Assembly (NCBI GenBank): GCA_012032575.1
Contig: JAAUSP010000141.1
Span: forward strand, 1 to 14,462
DNA: 14,462 bases
DNA from: Anaerolineales bacterium
GTDB lineage: Bacteria > Chloroflexota > Anaerolineae > 4572-78 > J111
Direction: 5' to 3'
Position 1 is the stretch's first letter, and every line of letters starts with the position of its first letter. Below the pieces are notes generated by a model. It did not search any database. It saw nothing but the letters and a program-made list of their open reading frames with translations, and had not been told where the DNA came from. Below are positions 1 to 6,243 of this stretch, piece by piece. A program made the position numbers and the translations under genes.

Positions 1-592
1 CAGGCGCGGCTCTTCGGGCAGAGTGGGCTTTTTTGAGGTCGGGGTATTCCAGTTCGGGGTCGGTCGACAAAAAAGGCCGCCGGGCCGATTTCGGCCAGGC
101 CGAAGCGTTTCTTCTGGCCGGTTCGCTTGAGCCAGAGGTGCGTCAGGGCTTCCAGCCAGATCACCTGGTACGGCTGACTGTAGGCCGCGCTGAAACCGGA
201 CTCGCTAAAGGTGTCCCAATAGTTCAGCGCTTTGAGCTTTTGCACCAGTGGGGGGCCAGTTCGGGCAGCATTTGCCGGAAGGGAAAAGCCGCCGCCGGAT
301 TCTGAGGCCGCCATTTTGCCAGAATATCGCGCAGGATCTCCCCGGCAGCGGAAGCGGCGACGGTCAGGCCGCTGCCCAAATGTTCCTGCAAGGCCCGGTC
401 GAGGTTGTCGCCGACACCGACCAGATCGGGCAGCGGGGTTGAGGCCGGCAGCAACTCCTGAACTTTGGCAAAATCAAGAAACTGCCGAACCACAATAATA
501 TTCTGAATGACATCCCGCCCGGCAATATTCGCGTTGTTGATACCACCCTCGACATTGCCAATATTTACCGCAGAACCGGCGTCGCTGGTCAT
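1..592 (-). CDS. Effector-associated/STAND-type N-terminal protein, frameshifted and cut by the window edge
   Basis: The product starts at ATG 592 behind a GGAGG-like site. Residues 10-27 read as a short Gly/Asn-rich beta segment containing GGI followed by NIAGRD; from memory this signature opens many STAND NTPases, TIR/CHAT and effector-associated proteins of cyanobacteria and Chloroflexota. The first frame stops at 224. Adding one base in the G6 run at 250-255 opens a frame that reads on with LVQKLKALNYWDTF and a helical Trp-rich segment. A second break probably lies at 59-66, where GTCG is duplicated in tandem: after it the natural-looking frame reads DPELEYPDLKKAH. About 195 residues are visible and the C-terminal effector or ATPase part lies outside the window, so no catalytic motif can be seen. 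It could be a decaying pseudogene, but homopolymer sequencing error is at least as likely. The neighbouring small helical protein on the same strand suggests a signalling or conflict-system locus. Family assignment is moderate, function unknown. Confidence 0.55.
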
Positions 593-605
593 TGCTCCCT
601 CCCAA

Positions 606-819
606 AAACTCAGAGGAACTAAAGGAACTCGGCGGAACTGAGGGAACTAAAACCAATACATTTCAAATAACACTTTTTTGTCTTTGAGGAGCAGAGCATC
701 CTCAGATGCGGAGCGGCCCCGTTCGCATCTGAGGATGCTCACTCCTCCTTATTTGAAAAGTATTGGAGCTAAAACTGATTGAGTTCCGTCAGTTCCCCCA
801 ATTCCCTCAGTTCCTTTTC
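606..819. repeat. Nested palindromic intergenic element with GGAACT arrays
   Basis: Three nested inverted repeats share one centre. The outermost has GGAACT at 615, 624, 634 and 643 facing AGTTCC at 782, 791 and 809 plus a degenerate ATTCCC at 801, all spaced 8-10 bp. The middle arms are 653-670 and 749-766 (17 of 18 paired). The inner arms are 694-710 and 724-740, a perfect 17-bp inverted repeat with a 13-nt loop, extended by GAGGAG/CTCCTC at 686-691 and 742-747. It fills the gap between two minus-strand genes. It lacks a terminal T tract, so it is not a classic terminator. It could be a MITE-like or REP-like element. Confidence 0.7.
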
Positions 820-820
820 T

Positions 821-1045
821 TCAAATCATAAACCGCAGCCGGGCCATAAAATCGCCCACTTCTTTCAGCTTGCGGGCGCTGCTTTCATCATTTTTGGCCC
901 GAAACTGCTCAACCACTGCTTCCAACTCGGCAAAAAAAACGCCGTCACACGAACTGACATTCTCGCTGATAATTTTTTGCAGTTCGTCCCGGTCTCTGGC
1001 TCGGATAATTTTTCGTACTAACTCTTGGGCTTGTTGATGAGTCAT
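821..1045 (-). CDS. Small helical protein resembling the helical repeat of TPR/CHAT-associated proteins
   Basis: The ATG at 1045 gives 74 residues starting MTHQQAQELV. A longer reading from TTG 1099 would translate heptamer repeat DNA and is less likely. The protein is almost wholly alpha-helical and charged. Its pattern (hydrophobic helix, then a D/E-rich turn 'ARDRDELQKII', then 'FFAELEAVVEQ', then an amphipathic 'SARKLKEVGDFMARL' helix) resembles the repeated helical segment seen between TPR and CHAT or TIR domains in Chloroflexota and cyanobacterial proteins. This resemblance is from memory and unverified. There is no signal peptide, membrane segment or catalytic motif. No clear Shine-Dalgarno is present because the leader is made of repeat units. 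It lies upstream of the effector-associated-type gene on the same strand, so they may work together. It could also be a remnant of a larger protein. Confidence 0.5.
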   Translation of the reverse strand: MTHQQAQELVRKIIRARDRDELQKIISENVSSCDGVFFAELEAVVEQFRAKNDESSARKLKEVGDFMARLRFMI

Positions 1046-1050
1046 CTCGG

Positions 1051-1071
1051 TAGACGGTAGACAGTAGACAG
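1051..1071. repeat. Three tandem heptamers (TAGACGG/TAGACAG)
   Basis: TAGACGG is followed by two copies of TAGACAG, beginning 6 bp upstream of the ATG at 1045 on the minus strand. It therefore occupies the place where a ribosome binding site would be expected for that gene. Confidence 0.75.
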
Positions 1072-1120
1072 AGGGGTGAAACTCATCAGGCAGTTCCAAG
1101 GTTTAAATCACAATTGATGC

Positions 1121-1183
1121 GTGATACGTGATGCGTGAGGGTGTTTTGCCTGGAGTCATCACGTATCACGCATCACGTATCAC
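1121..1183. repeat. Heptamer-based hairpin (ATCACGT family)
   Basis: Arms 1121-1138 and 1166-1183 form a perfect 18-bp inverted repeat with a 27-nt loop. Each arm is built of 7-bp units of the type ATCACGT/ATCACGC. The same family recurs at 12847-12899 with a similar loop (TTTT.GCCTG). Apart from this element and the neighbouring heptamer arrays I see no gene in 1046-1347. Confidence 0.8.
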
Positions 1184-1312
1184 TGATTTTGGTTAATTGA
1201 TTTCCTGGAGTGCCTTGTTAACCTCTTGCTACCGACTACTTTCTTACTCCTTCTTTGCAATTTGTTGACCCCATCATAACACGAGAACCGACAATTTTCA
1301 ATGTCTTCGAGG

Positions 1313-1347
1313 TTGACAATTGACCTTTGACCATTGATAATTGAAGT
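1313..1347. repeat. Five heptamers running into the start codon of the AlbA_2 gene
   Basis: The 35 bases before ATG 1348 divide into five 7-bp units of consensus TTGACCA, the last two diverged (TTGATAA, then TTGAAGT). The leader of the downstream gene is therefore repeat DNA with no good Shine-Dalgarno. Confidence 0.75.
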
Positions 1348-2712
1348 ATGCTTGAGAATTTGTTAAAGCGCGGCCCCAGTCAAACGGTGGCATTTGAGCC
1401 TCATCCCAATGCCACTTCGATGGCTGAAACGATGGTGGCTTTTGCCAACGCCGACGGCGGCACGATTCTGATTGGCCTCGACGGGCAGGGGCAGGTGGTT
1501 GACTATATGGTGGACGAGGCCGTGCAGGGTCATCTGGTCCGGGCGCTGGTCATGTGCCGTCCGCCGGTGGTGACCGATTGGGAGCAGTACGACCTGCCCG
1601 GCGGAACGGTGGTAGCCCTGAAAATTGCCCGCAGCCCCGAACTCCATGCCCTGGCCGATGGCCGGGTGTTGATTCGGGTGGGGGCGGAAAACCGGCCGAT
1701 GGGCGGCGAGGCCATTCGCCATCTGGCGGCCACCAAATCCAGCGGTGATTTCGAGAGCGAGCCGGTGGAAGGCACAACGCTGGTTGACCTGGATAAAGCC
1801 GTGCTGGACGAGTACATGCGCCACCGGGCAGAGCGCGGTTATCGGATGAACAGCGGCCGGCTGCAAGACCACCTGGTCGAAATGGGGGCGATGATCGAAG
1901 ACGGCACGCCGACGGTCGCCGGGATGCTGCTGTTTGGCAAACACCCGCAGACCTTTCTGCCTCAGAGCGGGTTGATTTTTGTGAAATTTCTGGGCAAAGA
2001 GGCGCGGGGGCGCGACGGGCTGGCCGGTTATGGCCGCCGGGTCGAAATTGAAGGGCCGGCGGCGCGCATCATCGAGCGGGCCTGGCAAGTGGTCAACGAA
2101 GAGATGCGGGTCGAGGCGGTGGTCAACGGGCTGCGCCGGGAGGAAGTGTCCGAATATCCCCGGTTTGCCGTGCGCGAGGCCCTGGTTAATGCTGTCTGCC
2201 ACCGCGATTACCGCCTCAGCGGGCGGCGGGTCGAAATCCGCATGTACGACGACCGGCTGGAGCTGATCAGCCCCGGCGGCCTGCCCGGCTACATCACTTT
2301 GGATAACATCGTCGAGGAGCATTTTTCGCGCAATCCCCGGCTGGTGGCGGGACTGTTCCAGTGGGGGTACATCGAGGAGTTGGGCCTGGGGGTTGACCGT
2401 ATGATCGAGGAGATGTTGCAGCACGGGCACGCTCCGCCCAATTTTGAGGCCAAGCCCTACTCCTTTACGGTGCGGCTGCACAACACCCTGGAACGCGCTC
2501 CCGCCCGAAGCTGGCCCAGCAATATGAACGAGCGCCAACTGCGGGCTATGAATCTGATCGAGGAGCAGGGCCGCATCACCAACCGCGATTACCGCCAGCT
2601 TTGCCCCGATGTCAACCCCGAAACCCTCCGCCTGGATTTGGTGGATTTGGTGGACAAGGGCTTGCTGCTAAAAATAGGCGATAAAAAAGGGACGTATTAT
2701 ATTCTGAAGTAG
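1348..2712 (+). CDS. AlbA_2 (Schlafen-type) DNA-binding / GHKL ATPase-like transcriptional regulator (COG2865 type)
   Basis: The product has 454 residues. Residues 1-115 fit the AlbA_2 domain, with the hallmark AFANADGGTILIGLDGQG. The middle part carries the HATPase_c_4 module: REALVNAVCHRDY at 276-288 (Asn281 and the HRDY box), then SPGGLPG, RNP and GYIEELGLGVDRM. The last 60 residues look like a winged helix (NMNERQLRAMNLIEEQGRIT...). Proteins of this layout are usually annotated as RecG-like or 'putative DNA binding domain' proteins; they have no helicase motifs, and a regulatory role is inferred. The usual 'E..EFK' N-terminal motif is weak here (TVAFEPH). The start ATG directly follows a heptamer array without a clear ribosome binding site. 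The TAG stop lies inside a 14-bp tandem repeat. It stands upstream of a toxin-antitoxin pair with its own promoter, so it is probably transcribed separately. Confidence 0.88.
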   Translation: MLENLLKRGPSQTVAFEPHPNATSMAETMVAFANADGGTILIGLDGQGQVVDYMVDEAVQGHLVRALVMCRPPVVTDWEQYDLPGGTVVALKIARSPELHALADGRVLIRVGAENRPMGGEAIRHLAATKSSGDFESEPVEGTTLVDLDKAVLDEYMRHRAERGYRMNSGRLQDHLVEMGAMIEDGTPTVAGMLLFGKHPQTFLPQSGLIFVKFLGKEARGRDGLAGYGRRVEIEGPAARIIERAWQVVNEEMRVEAVVNGLRREEVSEYPRFAVREALVNAVCHRDYRLSGRRVEIRMYDDRLELISPGGLPGYITLDNIVEEHFSRNPRLVAGLFQWGYIEELGLGVDRMIEEMLQHGHAPPNFEAKPYSFTVRLHNTLERAPARSWPSNMNERQLRAMNLIEEQGRITNRDYRQLCPDVNPETLRLDLVDLVDKGLLLKIGDKKGTYYILK

Positions 2713-2734
2713 CAGGTGGCAAGTAGCGGGTGGC
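2707..2734. repeat. 14-bp tandem duplication built of heptamers, containing a stop codon
   Basis: Two 14-bp copies, 2707-2720 and 2721-2734, differ at one base; each splits into two related 7-mers (AGTAGCA and GGTGGCA types). The TAG stop of the preceding gene (2710-2712) is part of the first copy. Confidence 0.65.
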
Positions 2735-2764
2735 GCGACAAATAGGGAATATATAATTTCTTCC

Positions 2765-2792
2765 TTGACAAATATTTCTCCTTGAATACAAT
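2765..2792 (+). promoter_or_regulatory. Sigma-70-type promoter of the toxin-antitoxin operon
   Basis: TTGACA at 2765-2770, a 16-nt spacer and TACAAT at 2787-2792. The expected transcription start is at about 2799, at or one base before the ATG at 2800. No Shine-Dalgarno exists in between, so the transcript is predicted to be leaderless. Confidence 0.7.
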
Positions 2793-2799
2793 TTTTTCT

Positions 2800-3060
2800 A
2801 TGATTACTACGATTACAGGAAAAAACCAAATCACGATTCCGGCCAAACTGGTCAGACAACTCAATATTCAGCCGGGTGCTCGGCTAGATTGGTCAATTGG
2901 GGATGACGGCGTTTTAATCGCCCGGCCCTTGCCTGCCCGCAGCGATCTGGCGCGAAAAATCGCCGGAATGGGCCGCCAGTGGCTGCCGGAAGGGGCAGAC
3001 CCGGTTGCTGAGTTGATCAACGAACGCAGCCGGTCTGATGCCGATGAAGGCGTGGCTTGA
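2800..3060 (+). CDS. AbrB/MazE-type (SpoVT-AbrB fold) antitoxin
   Basis: From ATG 2800 the product has 86 residues starting MITTITGKNQITIPAKLVRQL. The N-terminal 45 residues are the swapped-hairpin AbrB fold: 'TGKNQITIPAKLV', then 'PGARLDW', then 'DGVLIARPL', and would bind operator DNA. The C-terminal 40 residues (after SDLARKIAGMG) are the flexible part that in this family binds and blocks the toxin. A TTG at 2782 would add six residues but would lie at the -10 box, so it is rejected. The stop overlaps the toxin start by one base (TGATG), which indicates translational coupling. Autoregulation by the antitoxin-toxin complex is typical of the family; no clear operator palindrome was seen around the promoter. 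Confidence 0.85.
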   Translation: MITTITGKNQITIPAKLVRQLNIQPGARLDWSIGDDGVLIARPLPARSDLARKIAGMGRQWLPEGADPVAELINERSRSDADEGVA

Positions 3061-3476
3061 TGATTTTGCTGGACTCGTCGGCCTGGCTGGCCCATCTATT
3101 TGGCGAGCCGGGTGTTGAGCAGGTTACTCACCTCTTCGACGATACCGACGCCGAAGTGAACATTTCAGTCCTATCTATTCCCGAAATATATGCTCGATTA
3201 AAGGCAATAGACCGAGAAGACCGTTGGCCGAGGGTGTGGGATGCCTATGGGACACTGTTTACAAAGGTGTTACCTGTAGACGAGGCCGTTGCTCATCAGG
3301 CCATTGGGTTACGAGCCGCCATCCCAAACCGTCTACCTACCATTGATGGGCTGATTGCCGCTACTGCCGCCGTCCACAAATTGATGCTGGTTCACCGCGA
3401 TCCTCACTTCGCAGCTATCCCGGCTCATCTCTTATCTCAAATACAATTGCCAGATAAACAAGATCAGGAGGATTAG
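3060..3476 (+). CDS. vapC: PIN-domain ribonuclease toxin (VapC family)
   Basis: The product has 138 residues from ATG 3060; an in-frame TTG at 3057 only adds one Met. The acidic residues of the PIN nuclease are visible: Asp5 (LLDSSAW), Glu42 (SIPEIYARL), Asp96 ([11 protein letters not shown]) and Asp114 (VHRDPHF), which together should bind Mg/Mn for RNA cleavage. VapC toxins cut tRNA or rRNA; the target here is unknown. It is coupled to the AbrB-type antitoxin upstream. The reading frame is intact. Its TAG stop interlocks with the TAA stop of the convergent ABC gene (3473-3476), so there is no room for a terminator between them. Confidence 0.88.
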   Translation: MILLDSSAWLAHLFGEPGVEQVTHLFDDTDAEVNISVLSIPEIYARLKAIDREDRWPRVWDAYGTLFTKVLPVDEAVAHQAIGLRAAIPNRLPTIDGLIAATAAVHKLMLVHRDPHFAAIPAHLLSQIQLPDKQDQED

Positions 3477-4169
3477 GTTTTGAGGGTTTCAGTGTGGATA
3501 ATGCCGTCCAGCATCGTAATCACCCGGTCGGCGAAGTCGGCCATGCGCGGATCGTGGGTAACGTAGATGACGGTTTTGCGCTGTTCCTGGTTCAGCCGAC
3601 GGATGAGCCGCATCACCTCGAAGCCAGTCTCGGAGTCCAGGTCGCCGGTCATCTCGTCGCCGATGATAATGGGCGGATCGTTGGCCAGTGCCCGCGCAAT
3701 GGCGACACGTTGCTGCTGACCGCCCGACAGCTCGCTGGGATAGTGGTCCATGCGGTCGGCCAGACCGACCTGCTCCAATAGCATGGCCGTGCGAGCTTTA
3801 CGTTCTTTGCGTTTCAGTTTTTTTGGCCAGCACCATTGGCGCTTCAACGTTTTCAAAAGCGGTAAAATTGTTGAGCAGGTTGAAGGTTTGAAAGATAAAG
3901 CCCAGCTTTTGCAGACGCAGCCGGGCGACCTGCTCTTCTTTCATCGCTACCAAATTTTCCTCATCAATCACAATATGGCCCCGGCCCGGCTCGTCCAACC
4001 CGCCCAGCAGGTTGAGCAGCGTCGTTTTGCCGGAACCACTCGGCCCCATGAGACACAACATCTCGCCTCGCGCCACCTCAATGGTCACACCGCGCAGGGC
4101 CGGAACCGCTTCTTTGCCCATCAAATAGCTTTTGTGGATGTTGTCCACCCGAATAATTGGATCAGTCAT
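3473..4169 (-). CDS. ABC transporter ATPase, LolD/MacB type, interrupted by one frameshift
   Basis: The N-terminal part (ATG 4169 to 3798) has the Walker [10 protein letters not shown] and the Q-loop FIFQTFNLL. The C-terminal part (up to 3473) has the signature [15 protein letters not shown], the Walker B end [12 protein letters not shown] and the H-loop TH. They are joined by removing one base from the T7 run at 3818-3824 (A7 in the coding strand), which gives exactly 231 residues, the normal size of LolD/FtsE/MacB-type ATPases. The box normally reading DEPTGNLD is DEMTGDLD here; the catalytic Asp-Glu is kept. No FtsX/MacB permease is adjacent, so it is an orphan in this window. It lies 9 bp after the MazG-like gene and is probably in the same operon. 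A7 is also a possible transcriptional slippage site, but sequencing error is simpler. Confidence 0.8.
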
Positions 4170-4178
4170 ATTTACGAT

Positions 4179-4514
4179 TTATTCCGCCGGATATTTTAGC
4201 GCGTTTTTGGCTAATTTTACCTGGATAATCTCCCCAATATCATACTCCAAAACATCGGCCAGGCTAAAACAGTAGATCAGGACATCGGCCAGTTCTTCGC
4301 CAATGGCCTGGCGGGCGGTCGGGTCGGTTTGAGCCAGATTCGTGGCCTCGTCGAGGGTCAGCCATTGGAAATGTTCCATCAGCTCCGCCGCTTCAATAGC
4401 GATAGACATGCTCAAATTCTTGGGTGAGTGAAACTGCCGCCAGTCGCGGGCATCTCTAAACTCACGCACCGTCTGTTGCAGGGCGGCCAGAGAGGGCGTA
4501 TTTTGGGGGGACAT
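4179..4514 (-). CDS. MazG-like nucleotide pyrophosphohydrolase (RS21-C6/dCTPase type)
   Basis: ATG 4514 is chosen because GAGGT (4519-4523) sits just upstream; a GTG at 4529 would add five residues and swallow that site. The 111-residue product is all-alpha with the metal-binding pattern of the all-alpha NTP pyrophosphatases: E41-x-x-E44 (IEAAELMEHFQW) and E74-x-x-D77 (GEELADVLIYC). Such enzymes hydrolyse (d)NTPs to the monophosphate and PPi, usually cleaning the nucleotide pool; the substrate here cannot be told. The size and the 'RDWRQFHSPKNL' N-terminal region match short stand-alone members of the family, which are often annotated simply as nucleotide pyrophosphohydrolase. It lies 25 bp after the transporter gene and 9 bp before the ABC gene on the same strand, which suggests one transcript. 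Confidence 0.88.
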   Translation of the reverse strand: MSPQNTPSLAALQQTVREFRDARDWRQFHSPKNLSMSIAIEAAELMEHFQWLTLDEATNLAQTDPTARQAIGEELADVLIYCFSLADVLEYDIGEIIQVKLAKNALKYPAE

Positions 4515-4531
4515 ATTTACCTCGATCACTC

Positions 4532-4550
4532 AAGGGAACTCAGTTCCCTT
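4532..4550. repeat. Perfect 9-bp palindrome overlapping a stop codon
   Basis: AAGGGAACT, one central base, then AGTTCCCTT. It overlaps the TGA stop of the MFS gene (4540-4542) and sits before the MazG-like gene. It shares the GGAACT word with the element at 606-819. There is no T tract, so termination is not supported. Confidence 0.6.
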
Positions 4551-5852
4551 CTTTCCTTTCCTGTATCTTCAACACCACCACACTGCTGCCCACAAAAAAG
4601 AGTGCGGCCAGACCAAAGACGACCAGATAGCCAACGGTGGTGGTGGCGGTCAGGCTGTTCAAGCCGTCAATCAGCGGCCCGCCGAGCCGTCCGGCGATGC
4701 TGCCCACAACGGTGGCGATATTGGCCAGGCCCAGGTAGAGAGCGCCTTCGCCTTGGGGGACAATATCGGTGGCTAAAGCCCAACTGGCGCTGGCAAAAAT
4801 ACCGGCCCCGGCGGCAATAAAGCCCCCGGCCACAAAGAGCAGATTAACGTCTCGGGCAAAGATAAACAAAACAGCCCCCACAGCCGCCAGCAGCCCGGCG
4901 ATGACCAGCAGCGGGCGGCGGCCAACCCGGTCGGCGATGGCCCCGGCAGGCAGCACCAATAAAAAGACGCCGGCCCCCAATACCAGGATGACCTGGCTGC
5001 TCAAGGCCTGGGTTTCGGCGGGCGACAGGCCCAGCACATCTTCCATATAATTGAGCAAAAAGGTGCGGATCGAGATGGCCGCCGCCCAGAACAGCAGGCG
5101 ATTGGCCATCCACCAGGGAAAGGCCGGCGGCAGGTGACTGAGATTGAGCTTGAGCAGGGCCAGCGGACTGTCGAGGCGGGCTGAAAATATTTCGGCCGCA
5201 GGGGCCGGAGTTCGGAGGAGGAGGCTGGTCAGCCACAGGATGAGCCAGAGCAACCCGATCACCAGCAGGGGCGCGGCCCACAAATTACCCCCGGCCAGGG
5301 TAAACCCGGCCAGACCCACGCCGATGACCACCCCAATCGATTCCAGTACCGTTTTCAGACCGGCCATTGTGCCGTGCTGCGCCGCCGGCACCCGGTCGGG
5401 GACCAGGGCCTGCCAGGGCCCCTGCACGGTGTTGGAACTGAGGGAAACCAGCGCTACGGCCACAAGCAGCAGCCACAGGCTGTCGGTGGATACAACCAGG
5501 ACCAGGGCCAGGGTCAGGCCGATCACCCCGGCCAGCAGAAACGGAAAACGCCGCCCCCAGCGGGTCTGGCTGCGGTCGCTCCACTGGCCGATCAGGGGTT
5601 GGGGCAAAAAGGGCCACCACCAGGGTGGTGATGGTAATCAAGCTGAGGGTGCTGTTCTTGAGCGCCGGTGGCGCCAGCAGCCGCACTTTTTCGGTATAAA
5701 TGAACGGATCGAGAATATTGAGCGCGGCGGTCAGCCCCAAGCCAAACAACCCCAGCCCCGACCAAAAAAGGCAGGCTGCGAGTTTGCGGCGCAGGGACGG
5801 CGGCGGTGTCCGGTTGAGTTAAGGTAGATGAGGCCCGGTTGACAATTTCCAT
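4540..5852 (-). CDS. MFS transporter (SLC45/GPH-like), interrupted by two frameshifts
   Basis: Three reading frames join into one protein when one base is removed from the A6 run at 5764-5769 and one from 5601-5610 (G4 or A5). The result is exactly 436 residues from ATG 5852, normal for a 12-helix MFS permease. It begins with a polar N-terminus, then a first helix (FWSGLGLFGLGL), then the MFS loop 2-3 motif GQWSDRSQTRWGRRFPF, of the form seen in sucrose/SLC45 and GPH-like carriers. Later repeats include ADRVGRRPLL, the equivalent loop of the second half. Substrate unknown; a sugar or a small organic compound is possible. An extended -10 promoter lies just upstream. It is probably the first gene of an operon with the MazG-like and ABC genes. 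Confidence 0.8.
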
Positions 5853-5867
5853 AGGGAAGCCAGAGGG

Positions 5868-5876
5868 ATTGTAGCA
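5868..5876 (-). promoter_or_regulatory. Extended -10 promoter of the MFS gene
   Basis: On the minus strand the sequence reads TGC TACAAT, ending 15 bp before ATG 5852. The -35 region (TTTTTA with a 17-nt spacer) is poor. The predicted 5' leader is about 9 nt, too short for a normal ribosome binding site, and none is seen. Confidence 0.45.
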
Positions 5877-5935
5877 CAAAAGGCAGGGGATAAAAACTGT
5901 ATCCTACTTTTATTTGATCTACCCGGTTTCCGGTC

Positions 5936-5963
5936 TGTCATTTCGACCGAAGGGAGAAATCCT
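5936..5963. repeat. REP-like dispersed repeat (TCATTTCGACC...GAGAAATC)
   Basis: An imperfect palindrome with ATTTC/GAAAT ends around GACCGAAGGGA. From memory, words of this shape (TCATTTCGA..GAAG.GAGAAATC) recur as dispersed repeats in Bacteroidota and Chloroflexota genomes. It lies 28 bp left of the multi-hairpin element, in the gene-free stretch 5853-6243. Confidence 0.5.
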
Positions 5964-5990
5964 CGCCTTTGCTGTAAACCTGGCCTTTTT

Positions 5991-6176
5991 GGGAGCATTT
6001 CCGTTTGGGGGCGAGTTTTTAGACCAGCCCACCCGGAAATGAATTTCCGGGCTAGTAAACAGCGCCGGATTAATCCGGCTAGCCTCGTTCACGAGGCGCT
6101 GCTTACTGGCTCGGCGACTTCATCGCCGAGCGGGTTATACGAGACGACAAGTTCGCCCCAAAAGTGAAATGCTCCC
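5991..6176. repeat. Multi-hairpin element with inverted ends
   Basis: Terminal inverted arms 5991-6014 and 6153-6176 pair at 21 of 24 positions. Between them lie four hairpins: 6032-6040/6043-6051, 6064-6070/6073-6079, 6082-6088/6091-6097 (each with a 2-nt centre) and 6110-6117/6123-6130 (5-nt loop). An alternative outer stem 6054-6066/6095-6107 (12 of 13) encloses hairpins 2 and 3. As RNA or single-stranded DNA this would fold as a cloverleaf-like multi-branched structure. No reading frame of note is present. It may be a non-autonomous mobile or structured repeat; no target-site duplication was recognised. Confidence 0.75.
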
Positions 6177-6192
6177 GGAGTCTTCACCGCGC

Positions 6193-6221
6193 TTGATGAG
6201 ACCTCATAGCCGGGCTATAAT
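6193..6221 (+). promoter_or_regulatory. Sigma-70-type promoter of the NfeD-like gene
   Basis: TTGATG (6193-6198), a 17-nt spacer and a perfect TATAAT (6216-6221). The -10 box is framed by CCGGG and CCCGG (dyad 6210-6227), a possible operator. Expected transcript start is about 6228, giving a 16-nt leader holding GGAGG at 6231-6235. Confidence 0.75.
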
Positions 6222-6243
6222 ACCCGGTGGGGAGGATACCATC

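Noticed and set aside
1121..1183. CRISPR-like array
   Set aside because: The units are 7 bp and contiguous, without spacers; it is an inverted heptamer repeat. No CRISPR array or cas gene was seen elsewhere.
1363..2538. Long open frame (391 residues) on the minus strand
   Set aside because: It is the antisense shadow of the AlbA_2/GHKL gene; its translation is low-complexity His/Gln/Pro/Ala-rich without domains, while the plus frame has clear family motifs.
3818..3824. Programmed -1 ribosomal frameshift at A7 in the ABC gene
   Set aside because: A -1 shift does not restore the frame; one base must be skipped (+1). Homopolymer sequencing error explains it and fits the other breaks in the window.
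4532..4550. Intrinsic terminator after the MFS gene
   Set aside because: The palindrome has no T tract on either strand, and the next gene starts within 26 bp on the same strand.
5285..5749. Separate 154-residue protein on the minus strand
   Set aside because: It is the middle frame of the frameshifted MFS gene; only its first 50 residues are membrane protein-like and the rest is out-of-frame sequence.
5991..6176. tRNA or riboswitch in the multi-hairpin region
   Set aside because: The folding is cloverleaf-like, but there is no CCA-type acceptor stem, T-loop (GTTCRA) or D-loop consensus, and no known aptamer core.
6169..6243. N-terminal extension of the NfeD-like protein
   Set aside because: It would begin in the right arm of the multi-hairpin element, upstream of the promoter; the ATG at 6244 has a ribosome binding site and starts a signal peptide.
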